A stretch of 64,000 bases of DNA, taken from an uncultured Roseburia sp. (lineage in GTDB: Bacteria > Bacillota > Clostridia > Lachnospirales > Lachnospiraceae). Below, in pieces: positions 43,329 through 53,260 of this stretch (its first letter is position 1; the number at the start of each line of letters is the position of its first letter). The position numbers and the translations under genes were made by a program. Location of the stretch: contig CANDCP010000006.1 of the NCBI GenBank assembly GCA_947383215.1, positions 1 through 64,000 of the forward strand. Direction: 5' to 3'. The notes beneath the pieces are model-generated. The model worked only from the letters and a program-made list of their open reading frames with translations. It searched no databases and was not told the origin of the DNA.

Positions 43329-44756
43329 CTATATTTCATTATAGAAATTAATCACCGAACCGTCAATTGCATTCACCAATATACAATTATAAATGCTGTT
43401 TTTATTTCCCATGTCTCCTCCGGAAGAAATCTGACCCAGCCTCCACGTCGGGACATAACTGTAACTGCCTTCATTCTCTTCGTCTTTGACACGAAAATAA
43501 ATAAGCTCCATTTTATTAAACTCAACCTGCCTGTCCTCTGACGTATAGATGAACCGGAAGCTTCCGAAATCTTTTATCACTTTTTCTTTTATAATATTTT
43601 GAATATCCTCCAGCGCAAGGAGACTGACGTCCTCCAAAACACCGGTAAACTCTATCGGATGATGCGCTTCCACATAAAGAATGCCGTCCTCATTTACATA
43701 AATCTCCATCCGCGCATTCATACTATACCGCTGCTCTGTCCCCTCCTTTTTGTAAAATTGTTGATAGTCCCACGCTGTCCCCGGCATTACAAATGAAACG
43801 TCGTCTATTCCCGCGTCGTAATAAAACACATAACCGTCGCAGTCCTCTTTCCGGTTTGCCTCATCCTGAGAGCTTCCCCATACAAGCGGAAGGTAATACG
43901 CATACACGGTGTAATCCAGTCCGACTTCCTCTACAAAATCGTCCGCAAGCTCACGCGCCTCTTTCACAGACATCTCGCATCGATTGTCAACCATATTGTA
44001 TCCTCCGTACGGATAACACGGCAAACTCATGGCGCCCACAAAGCCTGCCTCGTCGGCGGAAACGCGTTGACGGATATTCTTTTTTTCAAGCACAAAGTTG
44101 CGGATCATTTCCCCCGTATCAAATTTATAATCCCAAAAGCTCAGCTCATAAAATTTTCCCCCGCGCTCTCCAAGATACTGATCCACGTCAAAACGTTCCG
44201 CCGACGTATACGTCTCCTTTGCCTTTTCTATCAGCTCTTCGTACGCCTCTATATTCTCCGAGCTCCACTCTAAGCTTTCCCTCATTTCCGAATCTTCTAT
44301 CGTTTTATCTGACGCGTACGCGTCATACTGGCTCTTCTCCTCTTCCAAACTCTCTATCAAATCCTTTTTCGGACGATGGGCGCCGTCATAATAATAGATA
44401 CTTCCGCCGCCAAACACGCCCTTCGCCACACGCTCTTTAAACGCAGCGTTTATTTCAACCTCTCTGGCTTCTACCACCGACATCTGTTTTGCGTCGGGCA
44501 GGACAACATCCGCGTTCACCTGCACGGTCACCTCATTTCCTTTGGAATTTACGGCGGTCCACTCGTCCTCCCAGACGGACGCATCCGCAAACTGTTCCAG
44601 ACCTTTTCCGTTTCCCCCGCTTCCTCTCCCGGTCCATTCGGTGCTTTCCACTACGCCGTAATCTACGTTTCGCCCGCCACAGCCCGCAATTGAATTCACC
44701 GCAAAGATAACCGCAAGCGTTATTCCCGCTGTCTTTGCAATTCCCCTTCTCCTCAT
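43329..44756 (-). CDS. Tandem paralogous lipoprotein 7 (DUF6034-like)
   Basis: 475 residues. Signal MRRRGIAKTAGITLAVIFAV with lipobox SIAGC. Shares with its six upstream neighbours the midsection GYVFYYDAGIDDVSFV, SMNARMEIYVNEDG, a LALEDIQNII helix and the terminal signature ELIYFRV, YSYVPTWRL, NAIDGSVINFYNE. The family resembles uncharacterised DUF6034 proteins (recalled, unverified). It is nearly the twin of the next gene in its signal peptide. Last of the seven, 23 bp before the adaptor gene. Confidence 0.8.
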   Translation of the reverse strand: MRRRGIAKTAGITLAVIFAVNSIAGCGGRNVDYGVVESTEWTGRGSGGNGKGLEQFADASVWEDEWTAVNSKGNEVTVQVNADVVLPDAKQMSVVEAREVEINAAFKERVAKGVFGGGSIYYYDGAHRPKKDLIESLEEEKSQYDAYASDKTIEDSEMRESLEWSSENIEAYEELIEKAKETYTSAERFDVDQYLGERGGKFYELSFWDYKFDTGEMIRNFVLEKKNIRQRVSADEAGFVGAMSLPCYPYGGYNMVDNRCEMSVKEARELADDFVEEVGLDYTVYAYYLPLVWGSSQDEANRKEDCDGYVFYYDAGIDDVSFVMPGTAWDYQQFYKKEGTEQRYSMNARMEIYVNEDGILYVEAHHPIEFTGVLEDVSLLALEDIQNIIKEKVIKDFGSFRFIYTSEDRQVEFNKMELIYFRVKDEENEGSYSYVPTWRLGQISSGGDMGNKNSIYNCILVNAIDGSVINFYNEI

Positions 44757-44766
44757 ATATTTTCAC

Positions 44767-46221
44767 CTACACTTCGTCATAAAAATCGATCACCGAACCG
44801 TCGATCGCATTGATCAGTACGGCGTTGTCGATGCTTTTCATATTCGACTCCTCGAAATTCAAGACATACCCCAGTCTCCATGCCGGAACATAACTGTAAT
44901 GCCCGTTGTTCTCTTTGTCCCTGACGCGGAAATAGATCAGTTCCATTTGGTTAAATTTAATCAGCCAGTCTTCCGATGAATAATGAAATCTGAAATCCCC
45001 AAAATGCTCCGTAATCTCCTCTTTTATCACGCCCTGGATATCCTCCAGAGCCAGAAATCTGGCGTCCTCCGAAACCCCGGTAATCTCTACCGGATTCTGC
45101 GCGTTCAGATACAGAATGCCTTTGTCGTTCACATAGACTTCCATCCTCGCATTCATACTGTAACGCTGCGGTTCCGACTCTTTCTTCTTTTGATAATTCT
45201 GATACTGCTCCGCCTTCCCCGGCGTTACAAACGAAATATCATCAACCCCCACATCATAATAAAACACATAGCCGTCGCAGTTTTTTTCATCCTGCGCCTG
45301 TTCCCAGTTACTTCCCCATACAAGCGGAACAGTATACGCATATACCTTATAATCCAGCCCGCATTCTTTCACAAAATTATCCACAAGCTTGCGCGCCTCT
45401 TCCTCCGTCATCTCGCACTTATTGTTTACCGCGCCCAAACCCGTATCGTACGGATAGCACGGCACAGACATGGCGCCGACAATCCCCACGCCGGTCTCTT
45501 CGATATCTTCCTTGGAAAGGTATTGCCGCAAATTTTTTGCCTCGAGACTAAAGCCTCCCCAGTCAACCGTTCCTTCGTCCGTTTCATGAGACCAAAACGA
45601 CAGCTCATAAGGAGCTCCTCCAATCTCTCCGAGATAATCAGGCGCTTCAAAATCCTTTGCCGGGATATACGTTTCTCCCGCCGTCTTTATCAGCTCCTCA
45701 TAATGCCTGATGTTTTCCTCCATCCATTTTATACTTTCCAACATCTGCGGATCCTCTATTGTCTTATCAGACGTGTACAAATCGTATAGACGCTGTTCCT
45801 CTTCCAGCATCTTTATCAATTCCTCCTTCGGGAGATGGTTCACATCATTATAATAGACGTCCCCGCTTCCAAACACGCCCCTTGTCACACGCTCCATAAA
45901 CGCAGCGTCAAATTCAGCCTGCCTCGTCTCGACCACGGACATCCGTTTTGCTTCGGGCAAAACAATATCCGCGTTCACCTGCACGGTTACCTCATTTCCT
46001 TTGGAATTTACGGCGGTCCACTCATCCGCCCAGACGGACGCATCCGCAAACTGCTCCAGTCCCTTTCCGTTTCCCCCGCTTCTTCTCTCGGTCTGCTCCG
46101 TAGCGTCTCCTATGCCGTAATCCACGCTTTTTTTACTGCAGCCGGCAGAAGAATTTACGACGCAGATCACCGCAAGCGTTATTCCCGCTGTCTTTACAAA
46201 CCCTCTTCTCCTCATATTCAT
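44767..46221 (-). CDS. Tandem paralogous lipoprotein 6 (DUF6034-like)
   Basis: 484 residues from the ATG at 46221, which has AGGAGG well placed across the previous stop. The longer frame is less likely. Signal MNMRRRGFVKTAGITLAVIC, cysteine after SSAG. Contains EQFADASVWADEWTAVNSKGNEVTVQV-like sequence shared almost word for word with paralogue 7, indicating recent duplication. Has the same C-terminal NAVLINAIDGSVIDFYDE ending. Confidence 0.8.
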   Translation of the reverse strand: MNMRRRGFVKTAGITLAVICVVNSSAGCSKKSVDYGIGDATEQTERRSGGNGKGLEQFADASVWADEWTAVNSKGNEVTVQVNADIVLPEAKRMSVVETRQAEFDAAFMERVTRGVFGSGDVYYNDVNHLPKEELIKMLEEEQRLYDLYTSDKTIEDPQMLESIKWMEENIRHYEELIKTAGETYIPAKDFEAPDYLGEIGGAPYELSFWSHETDEGTVDWGGFSLEAKNLRQYLSKEDIEETGVGIVGAMSVPCYPYDTGLGAVNNKCEMTEEEARKLVDNFVKECGLDYKVYAYTVPLVWGSNWEQAQDEKNCDGYVFYYDVGVDDISFVTPGKAEQYQNYQKKKESEPQRYSMNARMEVYVNDKGILYLNAQNPVEITGVSEDARFLALEDIQGVIKEEITEHFGDFRFHYSSEDWLIKFNQMELIYFRVRDKENNGHYSYVPAWRLGYVLNFEESNMKSIDNAVLINAIDGSVIDFYDEV

Positions 46222-46225
46222 TCGC

Positions 46226-47644
46226 CTATACCTCCTCATAAAAATTAATAACAGATCCGTCCACCGCGTTAATTAACACACAGTTGTTCATAATCATCAT
46301 GTGATCGTTCTCATAGTGGTAAATTTCTCCCAGCCTCCATGTCGGAACATAGCTGTAATGCCTCTTATTCTCTTTGTCTCTGATCCGAAAATAGACAAGC
46401 TCCAATTCGTTAAATTTAACCAGCCAGTCTTCCGATGAATAATGAAATCTGAAATCCCCAAAATGTTCTGTGACGGCTTCTTTCATAATATTTTTCACGT
46501 CCTCTAAGGCAAGAAGCCCGACAGACTGCGAAACCCCGGTAAACTCCACCGGATTCTGCGCCTTTGCGCTGATAACGCCATTTCCGTTTACATAAACCTC
46601 CATCCGCGCATTCATACTATACCATTCCGGTTCCGACTCCTTCTTTTTGTCGTAATTCTGATACTGCCACTCTGTTCCGAACATTACGAATGAAACGCCG
46701 TCAACGCCCGCATCATAATAAAACACGTAGCCGTCGCAACTTTCTTTCACCCTTCCGTCGCCGTCTATTTTTGTCCATGCGAGGGGCATCGAATATGCGT
46801 ATACCGGGTACTCCATCCCCGTTCTTTCTACAAACCGGTCCGCGATCTCCCTCGCCGCCTCCTCTGACAGTTCGCATTCATTGAGAACCGTATAGGAATC
46901 CGTATACGGCAGATAAACCAGCTCCGACTCATCGCTCACGTCTTTTAATTCCTCTGGACAAAACTGACGGATATCCCTCGGCTTAAAATCAACTTCCTGA
47001 AGCTCCATGTTCCCCCCGTCTGTCTCACGGCTCCAAAAAGTAACTTCATATACGTTCCCCCCAAACTTCCCGAGATATTGATCGGCGCTAAAATCTTTTG
47101 CCGGCGTATACGCCTCCTTCGCCCCCGGAATCCGTTCGTCCAGAATTCTGATATTTTCCTGTATTTCCTCCATTTGCTCTAAATCCGCAGGATCAACCGT
47201 CGTCCCATCATAGAAATCATACGATTTCTGTTCCTGCTCGCGCAATTTTATCAAATCCTCTTTCGGAAGATGATCTATATCAAAATAACAGATACTTCCT
47301 TTCTCAAACACGCCCTCTGCCACACGCCGTTTAAAATCGGTATGCATCTCGGCTTCCTTCACCTCTGCCACAGACATCTGATCCGCTTCCGGCAAACGAA
47401 TGCCCGCGTTTATCTGCAGCGTCACTATATTTTGCTTCGCGTTCACCGCAGTCCACTCGTCCTCCCAGACAGACGCACCCTCAAACTGTCCAAGCCCCTT
47501 TGCCTTCTGCACGCTCTCCGGCCGCTCCGTGGCATCCTCGATACTGTAATCTACGCTTCGCCCGCTGCAGCCCTCAAAGAGGTTTGCCCCAAGATAACAG
47601 ATTAACCCCGCGATTAAAAATTTTCCCGCCGCTTTTCCTGTCAT
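46226..47644 (-). CDS. Tandem paralogous lipoprotein 5 (DUF6034-like)
   Basis: 472 residues. Signal MTGKAAGKFLIAGLICYLG with a poorer lipobox (LFEGC). Shares the family midsection and ends INAVDGSVINFYEE. Its signal matches paralogue 4. The stop codon lies inside the ribosome-binding region of the next gene. Confidence 0.8.
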   Translation of the reverse strand: MTGKAAGKFLIAGLICYLGANLFEGCSGRSVDYSIEDATERPESVQKAKGLGQFEGASVWEDEWTAVNAKQNIVTLQINAGIRLPEADQMSVAEVKEAEMHTDFKRRVAEGVFEKGSICYFDIDHLPKEDLIKLREQEQKSYDFYDGTTVDPADLEQMEEIQENIRILDERIPGAKEAYTPAKDFSADQYLGKFGGNVYEVTFWSRETDGGNMELQEVDFKPRDIRQFCPEELKDVSDESELVYLPYTDSYTVLNECELSEEAAREIADRFVERTGMEYPVYAYSMPLAWTKIDGDGRVKESCDGYVFYYDAGVDGVSFVMFGTEWQYQNYDKKKESEPEWYSMNARMEVYVNGNGVISAKAQNPVEFTGVSQSVGLLALEDVKNIMKEAVTEHFGDFRFHYSSEDWLVKFNELELVYFRIRDKENKRHYSYVPTWRLGEIYHYENDHMMIMNNCVLINAVDGSVINFYEEV

Positions 47645-47653
47645 ATCCTTCTC

Positions 47654-49171
47654 CTACGCTTCCTCGTAAAAATTGATTACGGTTCCGTCGATCGCATTGA
47701 TGATAACCGGATTATCGATCCGAACCCCGTTCCAGGCATTTCCCCATCCCCCCTGTTCCGATAATCTCCACGCGGGAATAAAGCTGAAACTCCCGTCGAT
47801 TTCTTTATCCCTGATTCGAAAATAAATAAGCTCCATCTTATTGCAAAGAACACTGAACCCATATTCGCCAATCTTATGAGGATATACATTATCCGGCAGA
47901 TCAAACCGAAACTGTCCGCCATTTTCCGCTGTCTGCTCCTTCATAATCATTTTGGCCGTATCCAGCGACAGAATCTTTATCTCTTTTGACATGCCCGAGA
48001 GCTCCAAAGGGTTGTGCGCCCGCATTCCGATTACCCCATTTTCCGTGACATAAATCTTCAGACGGGCCATCATGTTATACTGCGGCCCCTCCACTTCCTT
48101 CTTCTTTCTCATATTCCCGTAATTTTCCTGCACTCCCGAAGCGACAAAGGACACCTCGTCTATTCCGAAATCATAGAAAAAAACATAGCCGTCTGCAAGA
48201 TAATTGGCGTTCACAGCCCTATAATTTGTCCCCTTCCACCATGCAAGCGGTTCTGCCCCGCCGTATATGGGATAGCTAAGCCCAAGATCACGGATAAACT
48301 CCTCCGCCAGTTCCTTCGCCTCTTGTTCTGAAAGCCCACACTGATTTTCCGGCTGCGACTCAAATTCCACCGTATCAAAATACAACCCCTCCACCCCGCT
48401 CACCTCATTGGGACAAACCTGATAGACGTTTTGAGGCATAAGCGTTATTTCCTTCGTCCTGCAGCTAGCGTTCCACCCGTCTGCAACGCCGCTGTAAAAC
48501 GCCAGCTCATAGCGGATTCCGTTTCGACTGCCCAGATACCGGTCGGATTCATAGCTGCGCGTCAGAGTATATGTATCCCCCGCAGTTTCCAACGCCTCGT
48601 CGCAGCTTTGAATCATGTCGAGCAGACTCTCCCTGCCCCGGATATCTTTCTCGTCGCAGGAATTGTACTCCCGCTGCCAGCGCTCACGCCATTTTATCAA
48701 ATCATTTCTTGGCGCATGCCTGATATCGTAATCATAGATATCCCCGGCAAAAAAGATGTGTCTGGCCAGACGCTCCTTATAGTCCGCGTCAAACTCCGGC
48801 TCTATTGCGTTCAGAACATACATATCCTCCGTATCGGGGATAAGGACCTCCACATCTTCTATACTAAGAGTTACCTGCGTGCCGTCTTCCATTTCCGACA
48901 GCCAATATCCGTCCTCTTTCGGCTTGTGGAAACAATAACCCGTATTTTCCGCCAACTGCCCCAGCGATTTAAAGCTCTCGCTGTTTTTTTCCGATATCCC
49001 CTGCAAGCTTCCCTGCAAAGCGGCCAAATCGTCATTCTGAAAAGCCGCTCCCGTATTCCCCTCTATCTCGTACTCCACAATTCTTTTCTCACTGCAGCCT
49101 TTCAAAAGGCCGATCCCAAGATAACATATAAATCCCGCGATTAAAAATTTTCCCGCCGCTTTTTCCGTCAT
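47654..49171 (-). CDS. Tandem paralogous lipoprotein 4 (DUF6034-like)
   Basis: 505 residues, the longest of the seven. Signal MTEKAAGKFLIAGFICYLG, lipobox LLKGC (Lys at -2, atypical). Contains an extra N-terminal segment (about 38-90) before the common core. Family marks include GYVFFYDFGIDEVSFVASG, NMMARLKIYVTENG and INAIDGTVINFYEE. Its 3' junction is 67 bp identical with that of paralogue 3. Confidence 0.8.
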   Translation of the reverse strand: MTEKAAGKFLIAGFICYLGIGLLKGCSEKRIVEYEIEGNTGAAFQNDDLAALQGSLQGISEKNSESFKSLGQLAENTGYCFHKPKEDGYWLSEMEDGTQVTLSIEDVEVLIPDTEDMYVLNAIEPEFDADYKERLARHIFFAGDIYDYDIRHAPRNDLIKWRERWQREYNSCDEKDIRGRESLLDMIQSCDEALETAGDTYTLTRSYESDRYLGSRNGIRYELAFYSGVADGWNASCRTKEITLMPQNVYQVCPNEVSGVEGLYFDTVEFESQPENQCGLSEQEAKELAEEFIRDLGLSYPIYGGAEPLAWWKGTNYRAVNANYLADGYVFFYDFGIDEVSFVASGVQENYGNMRKKKEVEGPQYNMMARLKIYVTENGVIGMRAHNPLELSGMSKEIKILSLDTAKMIMKEQTAENGGQFRFDLPDNVYPHKIGEYGFSVLCNKMELIYFRIRDKEIDGSFSFIPAWRLSEQGGWGNAWNGVRIDNPVIINAIDGTVINFYEEA

Positions 49172-49180
49172 ATCCTTCTC

Positions 49181-50455
49181 CTACGCTTCCTCGTAAAAAT
49201 TGATTACGGTTCCGTCGATCGCATTGATGATAATCGGATTATCAATCCGAAAAGAATTTAACCTTCCCCGAAAGGTACACCACTCCGAAAGCCTCCATGC
49301 CGGAACGTAACTGTAACGCCCTTCATTTTCTTTGTCTCTGACGCGAAAATAAATCAGCTCCAATCTATCATAGAAAATATCCAGACTTTTCATGTCGCCG
49401 CCTACGGTTATATGATCCGGCAGGCAAAACCGAAACAGCTGCGGGTTTTTCACCGTCTGTTCTTTGATAATCTCTTTGACCGTTTCCAGAGAAAGAAATT
49501 TCACGCCTTTTGAAATTTCTGTAATCTCCGCCGGATTATACGCCCGCATCCCGATAACCCCGCTCTCCGTAACGCAGACGTCCATTCTGGCTTTCATGTT
49601 ATACTGCGGCCTCTCCGATTCCTTCTTCTGTCCCATATTCCCGTAATTCTCCTGCGCGCCAGCCGCGACAAAGGACATCCCGTCTACCCCGATATCGTAG
49701 GAAATCACGTAACCGTACGCAAGATAGTTTGCATTTACAGAAGAAAACGACGTCCCCTTCCACCATGCAAGCGGCTTTGCGCCGCTGCAGACGGGATAAC
49801 AAAATCCAAGACCGTCCACAAAGTCCTCCGCCGTCTCTCTCGCCGCCTCCTCGGAAATCGGGCACTGGTTTTTGGCCTGCTCGTCCCCGTGCTCTAAGAT
49901 CTCGCCGTCATAATATAACCCTTCCACCCCGCGCAACTCTTCTGGGCAGACCTGGTAGATATCTTCCGGCGCCAGAGAAATCTCTCTGGATTTACAATTC
50001 CACTCATCCGTTTCTTTTTCATCGAAAGACAAGAGATAGGTAATTCCCCCGCGTTCCCCCACATACTGCTCCGCTTCATCGTCATTATACACGTTCGCGG
50101 CAGAAAAGACGGCCTTTGCCACCCGGCTTTTATAATCGGCGTCAAATTTCACCTCCTCCGCCTGCACGACAAACATCTCTTCGACGTTCGGAATTACGAT
50201 TTCAAGATCGTAGCCTCCCCCTACTTCCAAAATCACCTTTTCCCCTTTTTCATCTTTCAGCTTCCAACCGTCCGCTTCCCAGCTCAATTTTCCCTCAAAC
50301 TGCTCCATCCCCCCGCCGACGACGCCCTGTGACTGCGTATTCCCCTCTATCCCGTATTCCACGGTCTTTTTCCCGCTGCACCCTGTCAAAAGACTGATTC
50401 CAAGACAGCAGACAAGCGACGCGCCAAGCCGTCTCCCCCTCGCATTTCCCGTCAT
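49181..50455 (-). CDS. Tandem paralogous lipoprotein 3 (DUF6034-like)
   Basis: 424 residues, a shorter form lacking the helical insert (KEDLIKxxEEE-like) found in 4-7. Signal MTGNARGRRLGASLVCCLGI with canonical lipobox LLTGC. Ends INAIDGTVINFYEE. It is the near twin of paralogue 2 by signal and length. Confidence 0.8.
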   Translation of the reverse strand: MTGNARGRRLGASLVCCLGISLLTGCSGKKTVEYGIEGNTQSQGVVGGGMEQFEGKLSWEADGWKLKDEKGEKVILEVGGGYDLEIVIPNVEEMFVVQAEEVKFDADYKSRVAKAVFSAANVYNDDEAEQYVGERGGITYLLSFDEKETDEWNCKSREISLAPEDIYQVCPEELRGVEGLYYDGEILEHGDEQAKNQCPISEEAARETAEDFVDGLGFCYPVCSGAKPLAWWKGTSFSSVNANYLAYGYVISYDIGVDGMSFVAAGAQENYGNMGQKKESERPQYNMKARMDVCVTESGVIGMRAYNPAEITEISKGVKFLSLETVKEIIKEQTVKNPQLFRFCLPDHITVGGDMKSLDIFYDRLELIYFRVRDKENEGRYSYVPAWRLSEWCTFRGRLNSFRIDNPIIINAIDGTVINFYEEA

Positions 50456-50464
50456 ATCCCCCTC

Positions 50465-51736
50465 CTATGCTTCCTCATAAAAATTGATTACGGAACCGTC
50501 GATTGCATTGATAATTACTGAATTGTCCATCCGCCCTCCAAACACACTCTGGGCAAATCTCCATGCCGGGACATAGCTGTAATGTCCGTCATTATCTTTG
50601 TCTCTGACGCGGAAGTAGATCAGCGCCGCTTCTCCATAATTTACGAAAATGCTCCCGCTTTCTATATTGGCCGGCTGATAAAATCGAAACAATTCCGGAT
50701 TTTTCATCGTCTGCTCTCTCATCATCTCCAGGACGTTTTCCAGAGGAAGAAATTTCACGCCTTTTGAAATCCCTGTGATCTCCACCGGATTATGCGCTTT
50801 CATCCCGATAACGCCTTTCTCCGTGACATAAACCTCCAGTCTGGCCTTCATGTTATATTTCGGCTCCTCCGAATCCTTCTTCTGTTCCATATTTCCGTAG
50901 CTTTCCTGAGCCCCCATCTCAGTAAAAGACAGCCCGTCTACCCCGATATCGCAGAAAACCTTATAGCCATACGCAAGATAATCTTCATGCACATCCGCGG
51001 TTTTCCTTCCCGTCCGCCACGCAAGCGGCCGCACCGCGCTGCAGACAGGATAAGAAAGCCCGAGTCCGTTCACAAAACGCTCCGCCGTCTCTCTCGCCTT
51101 TTGCTCTGAAATGTCACAGCGGTTTTCATCCCGCAGCCCAAAATCCACCTCGTCTTCCATGCACAGATCCTCTACCTCGCTCACCTCCTGCGGACAGACC
51201 TGATAAATATCTTTTGGCATCATAGAAATCTCTTTGCTCCTGCAATTCCATTTATCCGGGTTGTCGTCCTGAAACGAGAGCACATAAGAAATTCCCTCAT
51301 ACTCTCCCAGGTATTGCTCCGCGTTAAAGTTATCCGCATTATAAATCTTACCCCCGGAAAAAACGGCTTTTGCCACCCTCCTCTTAAAATCGGCGTCAAA
51401 TTCCGGCTCTTCTACCTCCACGACAAACATCTCTTCCGCATCCGGAAGAACAACTTCCATATCCGAAGCATTATCTGTAAATTTTCCCAGTCTCAACTCC
51501 ACTTTTTCCCCGTCTTTTGTCACGCTCTCCCATCCGCCTCTAAACTCTTCAAACTCCCAATCCTTATCAAACTGTTCTACATTTCCCCCGGCCGCCCCCT
51601 TCGCCGGCACACTCTGCGTACTCCCCTCTATCCCGTATTCCACGGTCTTTTTCTCGCTGCACCCTGCCAAAAGGCTGATTCCAAGGCAACAGATAAATCC
51701 CGCTCCAAACCGTCTTCTCCTCGCATTTCCCGTCAT
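50465..51736 (-). CDS. Tandem paralogous lipoprotein 2 (DUF6034-like)
   Basis: 423 residues. Signal MTGNARRRRFGAGFICCLGI, canonical lipobox LLAGC. Shares with paralogue 3 the GISYVLSFQD, SKEISMMPKDIYQVCP and NMKARLEVYVTEKGVIGMKA blocks. Gap of 9 bp to the next gene, as with its neighbours, so translation is probably coupled. Confidence 0.8.
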   Translation of the reverse strand: MTGNARRRRFGAGFICCLGISLLAGCSEKKTVEYGIEGSTQSVPAKGAAGGNVEQFDKDWEFEEFRGGWESVTKDGEKVELRLGKFTDNASDMEVVLPDAEEMFVVEVEEPEFDADFKRRVAKAVFSGGKIYNADNFNAEQYLGEYEGISYVLSFQDDNPDKWNCRSKEISMMPKDIYQVCPQEVSEVEDLCMEDEVDFGLRDENRCDISEQKARETAERFVNGLGLSYPVCSAVRPLAWRTGRKTADVHEDYLAYGYKVFCDIGVDGLSFTEMGAQESYGNMEQKKDSEEPKYNMKARLEVYVTEKGVIGMKAHNPVEITGISKGVKFLPLENVLEMMREQTMKNPELFRFYQPANIESGSIFVNYGEAALIYFRVRDKDNDGHYSYVPAWRFAQSVFGGRMDNSVIINAIDGSVINFYEEA

Positions 51737-51745
51737 ATTCTCCTC

Positions 51746-53167
51746 CTACATTTCCTCATATAAATTAATCCACGAGCCGTCCAGCGCGTTAATCAGGAGC
51801 GGATTCTCCACGTTTATCATATTAGAATCAGACCCGCTCTGCCTGTCCCCAAGTCTCCACGCCGGAACATAGCTGTAAGTCCCCTGATTTTCCTTATCCC
51901 TCACACGAAAATAAATCAGAGCCATCTCGTCAAACGAAACGTTCTTTTTATTCTGATAATAATAAAAACGCAGTTTTCTTATATGATTCAGCAGCTGATC
52001 ACGCATAATATCCTGAATTGTCTGAAACGGCAAAAGTCCGACGGCGGCGGACATGTCGGTCGTCTCAATCGGATTGTACGCATCCATCCGGATTACGCCC
52101 CGCTCTGTCACAAAAAGACGTATACGCGCCTTCATGGAATACTGTATCTCCTCCGAATCCTTCTTTTTCACATAAAGATTCACATAGCTCTCCTCCTCGC
52201 CGGACGCAACCACCGATACCCCGTCTATCCCGTAATCATAGTAAAAGACATAGCCGTTCACCGCCACTCCATATTCCGCGGGAAGCGTCTGAATGTCCGG
52301 GCCGAATTCTCCACTCCAGGCCAACGGCTCCCGATAAGCAAAGACCGGGTATTCAAGTCCCAGCATATCAATAAAATCCTCGGCCTTTTGTTTTGCCTCC
52401 TCCTCGGTAAGCTCACAGTAATTGTCCGTAACATACGACAGCTCCGACGGATATTGGGGCATATAGGAAATATGCTTTGTCCCTGCAAACGCCTTCGGAC
52501 ACAACTGCTCTTCTTCCTCCTCCTTAGGGACAAGGGAAATCTCTTTCGTGCGATGAGGAACCGGCCTGTAAGGATCATTCAGGTTATCTCTCTCCGTAAA
52601 TGTCAGTTCATACGTGACGCCTTCAATTTTTCCGAGATATTCATTTACCGTAAAGTCTTTTACCGGCGTATAGGTATCCTTCGGATTGGCGACCGCTTTT
52701 TGATACGCGGCAATTTTTTCTTCCAGATGCGCGTCATAATCGCCAAGTTCGTTTTCGACATAATAATCGTACCACGCCTTCAGCTCCTTTTCGGGCAAAT
52801 GCGCCACATCGTTATAATAGATCTCTCCGTCGCCAAAAATCTGCTTCGCCATCTTTTCTATATATCCCTCATCAAACACGGCTTCCCGCACCTCGGCCAC
52901 GGACATTTTCTTCGTATCCGGAACAGAAATTTCCGCATTGATATCCACGGTTTTGATATCGCCCTGCTTGGTAATCACAGTCTCAAACGCTTCCTCCCAT
53001 CTGGGCATATCCGCAAACTGCTCCACGCCGCCGATTCTCCCTTCTGCTGCAGTCTCCCGCTGCGTATCCCCGTCCACGTTATAATTTACATCTTTTTTCT
53101 GACAGCCGGAGAGGACGTTTATTGAAAACACGCATACCAAACCAAGATTTATCCATTTTCGCCTCAT
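51746..53167 (-). CDS. Tandem paralogous lipoprotein 1 (DUF6034-like)
   Basis: 473 residues from the ATG at 53167, preceded by AAAGGAGG. Signal MRRKWINLGLVCVFSIN, lipobox VLSGC. The most divergent of the seven and first in the series; ends NALDGSWINLYEE. It keeps the helical insert (HLPEKELKAWYDYYVEN) seen in 4-7. No close twin in the window. Confidence 0.8.
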   Translation of the reverse strand: MRRKWINLGLVCVFSINVLSGCQKKDVNYNVDGDTQRETAAEGRIGGVEQFADMPRWEEAFETVITKQGDIKTVDINAEISVPDTKKMSVAEVREAVFDEGYIEKMAKQIFGDGEIYYNDVAHLPEKELKAWYDYYVENELGDYDAHLEEKIAAYQKAVANPKDTYTPVKDFTVNEYLGKIEGVTYELTFTERDNLNDPYRPVPHRTKEISLVPKEEEEEQLCPKAFAGTKHISYMPQYPSELSYVTDNYCELTEEEAKQKAEDFIDMLGLEYPVFAYREPLAWSGEFGPDIQTLPAEYGVAVNGYVFYYDYGIDGVSVVASGEEESYVNLYVKKKDSEEIQYSMKARIRLFVTERGVIRMDAYNPIETTDMSAAVGLLPFQTIQDIMRDQLLNHIRKLRFYYYQNKKNVSFDEMALIYFRVRDKENQGTYSYVPAWRLGDRQSGSDSNMINVENPLLINALDGSWINLYEEM

Positions 53168-53260
53168 CGCGCTTCCTCCTTTCTTAAAATGATTGTACCC
53201 TGCTCCTGTAAACAACTTGTATCCGTCTGCCATCTTTTTCCGTAAACGGATACCGCCCGG

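Noticed and set aside
49599..49865. Antisense and alternate-frame ORFs within the lipoprotein genes
   Set aside because: They lack ribosome sites, give Arg/Cys-rich composition and lie wholly inside well-supported paralogous genes.
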